A stretch of DNA of 20,347 nt from DASPFV01 sp035620975 (GTDB lineage: Bacteria > Acidobacteriota > Vicinamibacteria > Vicinamibacterales > 2-12-FULL-66-21). The position numbers and the translations under genes are program-made. The DNA is taken from positions 1-20,347 of the forward strand of contig DASPFV010000251.1 of NCBI GenBank assembly GCA_035620975.1. The letters run 5' to 3'. The notes under the pieces are model-generated. The model was not told where the DNA came from. It made no database searches and saw only the letters and a list, made by a program, of their open reading frames with translations. How positions within the stretch are numbered: position 1 is the first letter of the stretch; the number at the start of each line of letters is the position of its first letter. This document shows positions 7,478 through 13,462 of this stretch, one piece after another.

Positions 7478-7489
7478 TGACGACGATCA
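7478..7489 (-). promoter_or_regulatory. ric: Crp/Fnr-type box upstream of ric
   Basis: TGA-CGACGA-TCA, extended by one more symmetric base to ATGA...TCAT, is the core shared by Crp and Fnr family sites. Its centre lies 41.5 nt upstream of the start site implied by the -10 box at 7449-7454, the standard class II activator position. The outer bases do not match the Fnr TTGAT or the Crp TGTGA halves fully. Confidence 0.45.
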
Positions 7490-7508
7490 TGTCTTTGCAC
7501 CCGGGTGC

Positions 7509-7538
7509 CAGGGCTACCCTCGATGCGAGGGTGCCCTG
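7509..7538 (+). repeat. strong hairpin in the leader of the radical SAM gene
   Basis: The arms CAGGGC + ACCCTCG and CGAGGGT + GCCCTG pair over 13 bp, with a single bulged T at 7515 and an ATG triloop. The right arm word GGGTGCCCTGCG recurs at about 7547-7558. A further small stem, AGGGG-a-CCCCT, follows near 7563-7575. It could be a leader regulatory hairpin, a terminator (no T-run), or a remnant of a repeat family. Confidence 0.45.
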
Positions 7539-7608
7539 CGTGCGGGGGGTGCCCTGCGCGCGAAGGGGACCCCTGGATCCGGGCATCTTCGTTGCACCGG
7601 CATCATCC

Positions 7609-8349
7609 ATGCCGATCCCGCTGCAGACTGGAATCGTCTATGGCCCGATGCGCTCTCGGCGGCTGGGCCGCTCGCTCGGGGTGAACCTGTTGCCGGAAAA
7701 CCGGAAGACGTGCAACTTCAACTGTCCCTACTGTCAGTACGGCTGGACGCGCCGTGGGCCGGCCTCCGCGTGGCCGAGCCCGCGGGGGGTGGCGGAGCAG
7801 GTCGAAAACGCGCTCGCACGCGGCTGCCGGCTCGACGTGATCACTCTCGCTGGCAACGGGGAGCCGACCCTGCATCCTGCGTTCGGGGAGGTGGTGGAGC
7901 GGCTGCGCCTGGTGCGCGACAGGCTGGCGCCGGGCGTGCGCCTGGCCGTGCTCTCGAACGCTTCGACGCTCGGGAGCCCTGCCGTCGTGGCGGCACTGCG
8001 CCGGCTCGACCAGCGCTGTATGAAGCTCGACGCGGGCGACGACGGCACGGTGGCGCGGATGAACGGCGTCCGGATCCCGGTGGAGACCATCGTCGAAGGC
8101 CTGCAGCGCCTGGACGACGTCGTCCTCCAGTCGATGTTCGTCCGGGGAGGTCCGCTGGTCGACAACACGTCGCCGCACGCGCTCGACGCGTGGACTCGCG
8201 CCGTGTTGAGAATCCGGCCGTCAGCGGTCCACGTCTACAGCCTGGACCGCCCCGCCGCGTCGCGCCGGCTGCTGCCGGTCCCCCGAGCCGACCTCGAACG
8301 CATCGCCGCCAGGCTCGCGGACGACGGCATTCAGGCAACGGTGTACTGA
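7609..8349 (+). CDS. radical SAM protein, COG0731 (wyosine-synthetase-like) family
   Basis: This 246-residue protein carries the radical SAM cluster motif CNFNCPYC (Cys 35, 39, 42) preceded by VYGPMRSRRLGRSLGVN, the N-terminal signature of the COG0731 group of short radical SAM proteins. LAGNGEPTLHP follows in the SAM-binding region. Members reductively cleave S-adenosylmethionine; the substrate of the bacterial short forms is generally unknown. The archaeal wyosine function should not be assumed. The ATG at 7609 is chosen because the family homology starts a few residues later. The frame is open back to 7459, but that part is a repeat-rich leader with low-complexity translation. There is no clear ribosome binding site. 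It is alone in its transcription unit, divergent from ric and convergent with the FAH-family gene. Confidence 0.82.
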   Translation: MPIPLQTGIVYGPMRSRRLGRSLGVNLLPENRKTCNFNCPYCQYGWTRRGPASAWPSPRGVAEQVENALARGCRLDVITLAGNGEPTLHPAFGEVVERLRLVRDRLAPGVRLAVLSNASTLGSPAVVAALRRLDQRCMKLDAGDDGTVARMNGVRIPVETIVEGLQRLDDVVLQSMFVRGGPLVDNTSPHALDAWTRAVLRIRPSAVHVYSLDRPAASRRLLPVPRADLERIAARLADDGIQATVY

Positions 8350-8354
8350 TCGCG

Positions 8355-8384
8355 GCACCCCGCCGCGACGTCGCACCGGGGTGC
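8355..8384. terminator. nested hairpin between convergent genes, likely bidirectional terminator
   Basis: The arms GCACCCCG (8355-8362) and CGGGGTGC (8377-8384) are perfectly complementary and enclose an inner palindrome GCGACGTCGC (8365-8374). It occupies almost all of the 40-nt gap between two convergent stop codons, where a terminator for both strands is expected. There is no T-run on either strand, so intrinsic termination would be inefficient by the classical model. Confidence 0.5.
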
Positions 8385-8389
8385 ACCTG

Positions 8390-9238
8390 TCAGCCAACCC
8401 CGTTCCTCAACGTCCCCACCCCGTCGACCGTGATGAGCACGTCGTCTCCGGACCGGAGCGTGAAGCTGTCGGGCGGCACGATCCCCGTGCCGGTGAGGAG
8501 GAGGCAGCCCTCGGGAAAGCTGGTTTCGCGGTACAGGAACTCGACCAGCGTGCCGAAGTCGCGCTTCATCTGCGCGACGGTGGTCGAGGCGGAGAACTCC
8601 GCCCGGGGTCCACGGCGGATCTCGAGCTGGATGGTGACAGAAGGCGCCGGCGGGCCACCCACCACGATCGCGGGACCGAGCGCGCACGATCCGTCGTACA
8701 CCTTCGCCTGTGGCAGATACAGCGGGTTCTCGCCTTCGATGTCGCGCGAGCTCATGTCGTTGCCGGCGGTGTAGCCGAGGATGCGGCCGGACGGCGAGAC
8801 GAGCAGCGCGATCTCCGGTTCCGGCACGTTCCACGACGCGTCGCGCCGGATGCGCACCTGCTCCCCCGGTCCCTTGACGCGCCAGGCAGCGGCCTTGAAG
8901 AACAGCTCCGGCCGGTCGGCTTCGTACACGAGATCGTAGAACCGCGCGCCCGCTGGCACGCGCGCTTCCTCCATCCGCGCCGTGCGGCTGCGCAGATAGG
9001 TGACGCCCGCCGCCCAGACCTCCTGCCGCTCCAGCGGCGCGAGCAGCCCAGGGCTTCGAACCTGGAAATCCGGACCTGGAACCTGGAACTCTGAACCTGG
9101 AACCCGCAGGTCGGAGAGCCACTCGGGCAGATCGTCACGTGCCGTCAGACCATCCCCCTCTTCGGCGACACGGACGGCCCCGGCCGTCGAGTCGAGGAAC
9201 CAGCCATCAGGCGTGCGAAAGAGTCGAAAGTGCGGCAT
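8390..9238 (-). CDS. fumarylacetoacetate hydrolase (FAH) family protein
   Basis: This 282-residue enzyme has the FAH fold of carbon-carbon hydrolases, decarboxylases and isomerases acting on 2-keto or diketo acids. The metal ligands appear as PEPE (Glu140, Glu142) and Asp161 in GYTAGNDMSSRDIE. It begins 5 nt after the stop of the sugar ABC ATPase, so it is the last gene of that operon. FAH-family enzymes such as 2,4-diketo-3-deoxy-L-fuconate hydrolase act in non-phosphorylative sugar-acid pathways, so a role in breaking down the imported sugar is plausible but unproven. The start at 9238 is set by the neighbour's stop and the beginning of family-like sequence. About 18 residues (45-62) are encoded by GGTTCCA-type heptamer repeats, an unusual in-frame insertion before the catalytic domain. 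Confidence 0.87.
   Translation of the reverse strand: MPHFRLFRTPDGWFLDSTAGAVRVAEEGDGLTARDDLPEWLSDLRVPGSEFQVPGPDFQVRSPGLLAPLERQEVWAAGVTYLRSRTARMEEARVPAGARFYDLVYEADRPELFFKAAAWRVKGPGEQVRIRRDASWNVPEPEIALLVSPSGRILGYTAGNDMSSRDIEGENPLYLPQAKVYDGSCALGPAIVVGGPPAPSVTIQLEIRRGPRAEFSASTTVAQMKRDFGTLVEFLYRETSFPEGCLLLTGTGIVPPDSFTLRSGDDVLITVDGVGTLRNGVG
9055..9106 (-). repeat. GGTTCCA heptamer repeats inside the FAH-family gene
   Basis: On the minus strand, GGTTCCA-like units are repeated with small slips over about 50 nt. They stay in frame and encode residues 45-62, rich in Val, Pro, Gly, Phe and Gln (for example EFQVPGPDFQV). A related GGTTCCG array occurs at 11812-11850 in an intergenic gap of the same operon, in the opposite orientation. 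Confidence 0.65.
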
Positions 9239-9243
9239 GGGTG

Positions 9244-10755
9244 TCAGGCAGCCGTCGCGCCCGCCATCAGGCGCATGAGACCGAACTGGGTCGCGCGTTC
9301 GCGGGGCAGCTCCCCGGCGATCCGGCCTTCGCGCAGCACGACGATGCGCGTGGAGAGGTTCAGCACTTCGGGCAGCTCGCTGGAGATGAGGATCACGGCA
9401 TTGCCGGCGGCAGCCAGCTCGTCGATGAGCCCGTGGATCTCGGCCTTGGCGCCGACGTCGACCCCGCGCGTCGGCTCGTCGAGGATGAGGACGCGACACC
9501 GGGCCGCCAGCCATTTCGCCAGAACCAGCTTCTGCTGGTTGCCGCCCGAGAGCCCCGCAGTCGAGACGTCGAGGCCGGCCGCGCGTACGCGGAGCCGATC
9601 GAAATACTGTCGGGCCAGGTCTCGCTCCGCGTCAGTCCGCACGAACGTCAGCCGGGCCAGCTCCCGCAGGATCACCAGGGTGGTGTTGGCAGCAGCGCTC
9701 ATGGTGAGGACGAGGCCCTGGCGCTTGCGATCCTCCGGCACCAGGCCGATTCCGAGCCGCATGGCATCGGCGGGCGTCCGGATGCTGGCCGGCCGGCCCG
9801 CGACGAGGATCCGCCCCGTGGCGTCGGGGTCCAGGCCGAAGAGCGCCCGGGCGATCTCCGTCCGCCCGGCTCCGACGAGGCCGGCGAATCCGAGCACCTC
9901 ACCGCCGCGCACGGCGAACGCGACGTCCTGGAATCCGGCCGGGCTGCTCAATCCTTCGACGCGCAGGAGCTCCGGGCCGGGTTCCGCGCCCACGTGCACG
10001 GGATAGTACTCGTCGAGTCGCCGCCCAATCATCATCTGCACGAGCGACCCGGCGTCGAGGGCGGCGGTCGGCTGCGTGGCGACGTGGCGCCCGTCGCGCA
10101 GCACCGTGACGGTGTCGCAAAGACGGAAGATTTCCTCCATGCGATGACTGACATAGATGGAGGTCACGCCCTGGGTGCGCAGGCGGCCGATCAGCGCTTC
10201 GAGGCGCTCGGCCTCGTGCTGCGACAGACTGCTCGTCGGCTCGTCGAACACGATGATACGCGCGCCGCGGCCGACCGCGCCCGCGATCTGCAGGAGCTGC
10301 TGCTGCCCGACGGTCAGCTCGCCGACCGGGCGGCGCACGTCGATGGACGCGCCGATGCCGGCGAGCATCTGTTCCGCGCGCCTCTGCATCTCCGCGCGGG
10401 AGAGAAAGCCGGCGCGGCCCGGCAGCGAGTCGAGGCAGAGGTTCTCGGCGACGGACAGGTTCTCGCAGAACACCAGCTCCTGGTGCACCATCGCGATTCC
10501 CGCAGCCAGACCGTCTTCCGGGCCCGCGAACCGGACGGGTTGTCCGAACACGACCACGCGTCCGGCATCGGGCGCATACAGGCCGGCGAGGATGCGGCCC
10601 AGTGTGCTCTTCCCTGCGCCGTTCTCTCCGCACAAGGCGTGGCACGATCCGGCGCCGACCTCGAACGTCACGTCCTCGAGCGCGACCACGCCTGGAAAGC
10701 GCCTGGTGACCCCCTCGAATCGAACCGCCGTCCTCATGGCGCCAGCCGCGGTCAC
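9244..10755 (-). CDS. sugar ABC transporter ATP-binding protein (RbsA/MglA-like, two ATPase domains)
   Basis: This 503-residue protein has the fused double ATPase layout of monosaccharide importers. Domain 1 (about 8-240) has Walker A GENGAGKST, the signature-like LTVGQQQL, and Walker B IIVFDEPTS. Domain 2 (about 255-500) has the degenerate Walker A GLVGAGRTE typical of this family, the signature LSGGNQQK, and Walker B VLILDEPTRG. It powers uptake by the permease at 11872-12900, fed by the binding protein just upstream. The start is ambiguous: a GTG at 10755 overlaps the binding-protein stop (GTGA), and an ATG six codons later at 10737 is also good. Neither has a clear ribosome binding site. 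The substrate is probably a monosaccharide, but it cannot be named. Confidence 0.94.
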   Translation of the reverse strand: MTAAGAMRTAVRFEGVTRRFPGVVALEDVTFEVGAGSCHALCGENGAGKSTLGRILAGLYAPDAGRVVVFGQPVRFAGPEDGLAAGIAMVHQELVFCENLSVAENLCLDSLPGRAGFLSRAEMQRRAEQMLAGIGASIDVRRPVGELTVGQQQLLQIAGAVGRGARIIVFDEPTSSLSQHEAERLEALIGRLRTQGVTSIYVSHRMEEIFRLCDTVTVLRDGRHVATQPTAALDAGSLVQMMIGRRLDEYYPVHVGAEPGPELLRVEGLSSPAGFQDVAFAVRGGEVLGFAGLVGAGRTEIARALFGLDPDATGRILVAGRPASIRTPADAMRLGIGLVPEDRKRQGLVLTMSAAANTTLVILRELARLTFVRTDAERDLARQYFDRLRVRAAGLDVSTAGLSGGNQQKLVLAKWLAARCRVLILDEPTRGVDVGAKAEIHGLIDELAAAGNAVILISSELPEVLNLSTRIVVLREGRIAGELPRERATQFGLMRLMAGATAA

Positions 10756-11789
10756 GGGAGCTTGAGGTAGGCTTCTGGCACGTCGGTGAAGCCCCAGTCA
10801 CGAAGCTGGCGGGCCCAGGTGCCGAGGTTCTCCTTCGACACGCGCACCAGCTCCATCGGAATGATCGCCGGCACTTCCTGCTTCAGATGAACCTTCTCGA
10901 CGATCGTCTCCACGGACACGGAGCCCCACAGATACGTCGGTTGCGCGAGCAGCACGGGTGCGAGCCCCTTGTCGACGTATGCCAGCTCGGCTGGCAGCGC
11001 GTCGACCGCCACCACTTTGATCCGGTTCGGGTCGAGGTCGGTCAGCAGCGTCTGCGTGAAGAGCGGCCAGCCGCCGATCATGGCCCACCCCTGAATCTGC
11101 GGATAGGCGTTCTGCACGCGCACCACTTCCGCCGCCGCATCCTGCGGCGTCTCGATGTGATAGAAGGTGCCGACGATGGTGATGTCGGGGTAGGCAGCAG
11201 CGGCCTGCCTGACGCCGTCTACGCGCCGGCGCAGGTTCGGAGCGTTCTGGTTCCCCGCGAGAATGGCAACCGCGCCCCGTCTGTTCAGCTGGGCGGCCAG
11301 CTCGTTCATGACCGCCTCGCCCGTCTTCAGGTCGTCCACGCCGTAGAACGCGAACCGCCGCGACTCCGGCGCGTCGCTGTCGAAGGTCATCACCGGGACG
11401 CCGCGGGCGACTGCGTCGTTGATCGCGCCCGTCACCTTTCCCGCATCCGAACACGAGATCAGCACCGCGGAGGCGCCTTCGTTCACGGCCTGCGTGATCC
11501 GCTGCGCCTGCACCTGCCCGTCTTCGGCCGGCGGTGTGAGCCAGACGATCTCGATGGGAATGCCGTGGTCCTGCGACAACTTCTTCGCCGCGGCCTCCGC
11601 GCCGGTCCGCGCCGAGAGGAAGACAGGGTTCGTCGAGCTCTTGGCGATCATCGCAATGCGGAGGCCCCGCGGCGGGTCCGGCGTCGCGGCCCCGGTCCCG
11701 GTCCCGCCAGACCCGCCGCAGGCCCCCGACACGCCCATCGCCAGCATCACCACGAGCCAGGCACGCCTCGTCTTCATATCCTTCAGCAT
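10752..11789 (-). CDS. sugar ABC transporter substrate-binding lipoprotein
   Basis: This 345-residue binding protein of the ribose/galactose type (periplasmic-binding-protein-like domain) starts with a lipoprotein signal: hydrophobic LVVMLAMGV followed by SGAC, after which comes a Gly-rich linker. The family start RIAMIAKSSTNPVFLS and later VLISCSDAG, VMTFDSDAPESRRFAFYGVDD and WAMIGGWPLF match sugar binders with two alternating Rossmann-like lobes. The ATG at 11789 is chosen because GGAGG lies 9 nt before it; a second ATG at 11777 has a badly spaced site. It overlaps the ATPase start by 4 nt if the GTG start is used. Upstream, separated by a repeat-rich 82-nt gap, is the permease. In most operons of this type the binding protein is the most abundant product; the repeat-rich gap may influence this. 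Confidence 0.92.
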   Translation of the reverse strand: MLKDMKTRRAWLVVMLAMGVSGACGGSGGTGTGAATPDPPRGLRIAMIAKSSTNPVFLSARTGAEAAAKKLSQDHGIPIEIVWLTPPAEDGQVQAQRITQAVNEGASAVLISCSDAGKVTGAINDAVARGVPVMTFDSDAPESRRFAFYGVDDLKTGEAVMNELAAQLNRRGAVAILAGNQNAPNLRRRVDGVRQAAAAYPDITIVGTFYHIETPQDAAAEVVRVQNAYPQIQGWAMIGGWPLFTQTLLTDLDPNRIKVVAVDALPAELAYVDKGLAPVLLAQPTYLWGSVSVETIVEKVHLKQEVPAIIPMELVRVSKENLGTWARQLRDWGFTDVPEAYLKLP

Positions 11790-11811
11790 CGAACGTGTCC
11801 TCCAACTGGCC

Positions 11812-11850
11812 GGGTTCATGGTTCCGGGTTCCGGGTTCCTGGTTCCGGGG
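11812..11850 (+). repeat. GGTTCCG heptamer repeat array between permease and binding-protein genes
   Basis: About five 7-nt units read GGTTCAT, GGTTCCG, GGTTCCG, GGTTCCT and GGTTCCG on the plus strand. The array lies in the 82-nt gap between the permease stop and the binding-protein start and leaves the GGAGG ribosome binding site (about 11799-11803) intact. It is related to the array inside the FAH-family gene. Confidence 0.7.
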
Positions 11851-11871
11851 TCTTCGGATTCCCCGATCCTG

Positions 11872-12900
11872 TCATCGCCCCGCCATCCGCGCCAGGCGAC
11901 GAGACGTGAACCTGGCGCTCGTCTGGTCGAGCACGACGGCCACGATAATCGCGCAGCCGATGATGATCCACTCATAATTCTGGTCGAAGTGCAGCGTGCG
12001 GATCGACTGGCGGATCAGCACGATGAGCAGCGCGCCCAGCATCGCGTTGACGGTGCTGCCTCTGCCCCCCGAGAGGCTGGCCCCACCGACGACGGCGGAG
12101 GCAATCACGTACAGCTCGTAGCCGGTGGCATCGACGCACGAGGCCGATCCGTAGAAGCTCGCGCCGAGAAAGGCCGCGACGCCCGCGCAGAGCCCCGAGA
12201 TGGCGAACACGCCCGTCTGGATCCGGCGGAGGCGCAACCCCGAAAAGCGGCTCGCCTCGGGATTGCCGCCTACCGCGAAGACGTGCCGGCCCATGACGGT
12301 CCGCGTGAGGTACACGGCCCCTATGCCGGTCACCGCGAGCATCGTGAGCATCGGCACTGGATACAGCGATTCGCGGAGGCCCAGCGACGCCTTCGCGACG
12401 CGTGTCAGCACGTCCGGCACGAGGATGCTCTCGGCCTCGCTTGCCACGAACGCGACGCCCCGCAGAATCCACATCGTGCCGAGCGTGATGATGAAGGGGT
12501 GCACCCGCAATCCGACGACCATCAGGCCGTTCAGCAGTCCGCTGGCCAGGCCGATCCCCAGCGCGACGGCGAGACCGATGCCGATCGTGGCCATCGGACC
12601 GGCGGGCTCCAGGCCGCGCAGCACCATGGCCATTCCCACGCCGGACAGGGCGTAGATGGACCCCACTGAGAGATCGATCCCGCCCGAGATGATCACGATC
12701 GTGGCGCCGACGGCCATGATCGCGAAGAAGCTGGCGTCGGTCGCCGTCTGGATGAGCGTGTAGGAGTTGAGGAAGTTGTTGACGGGCGCGCCGGTGACGC
12801 GATCCGCGTGCGTGCCGGCAGACACGCTCAGGATGGCGCCGAGCAGGAGGATGACGGCAATCAGCCCGGCCTGCTGGGATCCCAGAACCCGTCGCACCAT
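11872..12900 (-). CDS. sugar ABC transporter permease (RbsC-like)
   Basis: This 342-residue inner-membrane protein has about ten hydrophobic segments and the hallmark of the ribose/xylose/galactose permease family, VIISGGIDLSVGSIYALSG (about residues 69-87). A second family motif, VVGGASLSGGRGS, is near residue 275. It forms the membrane channel of the importer and is the first gene of a four-gene operon (permease, binding protein, ATPase, FAH enzyme). The promoter is visible: TTGACA (12932-12937) and TCTCAT (12908-12913) spaced by 18 nt, with the start codon 7 nt after the -10 box. There is no ribosome binding site, so the message is probably leaderless. Only one permease is present, as is usual when it works as a homodimer. 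Confidence 0.94.
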   Translation of the reverse strand: MVRRVLGSQQAGLIAVILLLGAILSVSAGTHADRVTGAPVNNFLNSYTLIQTATDASFFAIMAVGATIVIISGGIDLSVGSIYALSGVGMAMVLRGLEPAGPMATIGIGLAVALGIGLASGLLNGLMVVGLRVHPFIITLGTMWILRGVAFVASEAESILVPDVLTRVAKASLGLRESLYPVPMLTMLAVTGIGAVYLTRTVMGRHVFAVGGNPEASRFSGLRLRRIQTGVFAISGLCAGVAAFLGASFYGSASCVDATGYELYVIASAVVGGASLSGGRGSTVNAMLGALLIVLIRQSIRTLHFDQNYEWIIIGCAIIVAVVLDQTSARFTSRRLARMAGR

Positions 12901-12907
12901 CCGGCGA

Positions 12908-12937
12908 ATGAGACTTCACCTTCCGCGCGGCTGTCAA
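12908..12937 (-). promoter_or_regulatory. sigma-70-type promoter of the sugar transporter operon
   Basis: A perfect TTGACA -35 (12932-12937), an 18-nt spacer and TCTCAT as -10 (four of six consensus bases) lie directly before the permease start at 12900. The predicted start site (about 12901) falls within one nucleotide of the ATG. Confidence 0.55.
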
Positions 12938-12980
12938 TCCGCTCCCGGCTGCAGGCGGAACACAGGGAGGGGGGCTCTGA

Positions 12981-12998
12981 ACGCTCCAGCGGGAGCGT
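12981..12998 (-). terminator. hairpin after the activator/acetyltransferase operon
   Basis: ACGCTCC and GGAGCGT form a 7-bp perfect stem with a 4-nt loop, 15 nt beyond the stop of the acetyltransferase-like gene and upstream of the sugar operon promoter. There is no T-run. Its position fits termination of the upstream operon. Confidence 0.4.
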
Positions 12999-13012
12999 GT
13001 CTGCTTCGCGCT

Positions 13013-13462
13013 TCAGCCGAGCGGCTTCTCGAGCCAGCCGCCGGCGCAGCGCTCGCGGATCGCGGTGTATCCGCGGCGCTCGAGGAAGGCCGGGGAAACG
13101 TGGGGCGGCATGACGATGATTCGCTGGCACCCGCCCGCGAGTCCGGCGAGCTCGACGGCGTCCAGCAGGGCCCCCAGCACCTCGTGGTGACCGCACCCGC
13201 AGTCGGGATCGAATGCGAGGTCGGGCACGCGCAGCTCGACGTCCGTCTTCTTGCAGGTGGCCAGCGCGACGATTCGGGTGCCGCATCTCACGACGATCCG
13301 CGGCCAGTCGCGCAGCCGCTCGAGCCGGCGCTCGGTGAGTGAGGTCCCTGGAAAGAGCCTTCGCAGGTCTCCATCCGGCACGGGCGCGCCGTCGGGACCC
13401 TGCACGTCGATGTCGAGCGGCGCAATGTCTGTTTCGAACGAGGCCCTGCTGATGGTCGTCAT
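13013..13462 (-). CDS. small cysteine-rich GNAT-like acetyltransferase
   Basis: This 149-residue protein resembles a GNAT acetyltransferase in its second half: strands around IVVRCGTRIVALATCKK, an acetyl-CoA-loop-like segment GCGHHEVLGALLDAVE, then RIIVMPP and the C-terminal FLERRGYTAI typical of the fold. The canonical QxxGxG loop is not exact, so catalytic activity is uncertain. Six cysteines (60, 70, 88, 90, 112, 139) are many for the size, and DCGCGHH (87-93) could bind a metal. The ATG at 13462 overlaps the stop of the sigma-54 activator as ATGA, so the two are co-translated. This implies a joint role: it could modify the activator or act in the response it controls. Family assignment is moderate; the substrate is unknown. 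Confidence 0.7.
   Translation of the reverse strand: MTTISRASFETDIAPLDIDVQGPDGAPVPDGDLRRLFPGTSLTERRLERLRDWPRIVVRCGTRIVALATCKKTDVELRVPDLAFDPDCGCGHHEVLGALLDAVELAGLAGGCQRIIVMPPHVSPAFLERRGYTAIRERCAGGWLEKPLG

Noticed and set aside
7459..7608. N-terminal extension of the radical SAM protein to an ATG at 7459
   Set aside because: The extra 50 residues come from hairpin- and repeat-rich DNA, and the family sequence starts only after 7609.
9239..9514. Upstream extension of the FAH-family gene
   Set aside because: It would overlap the C-terminal part of the ABC ATPase in another frame and is Arg-rich without domain similarity.
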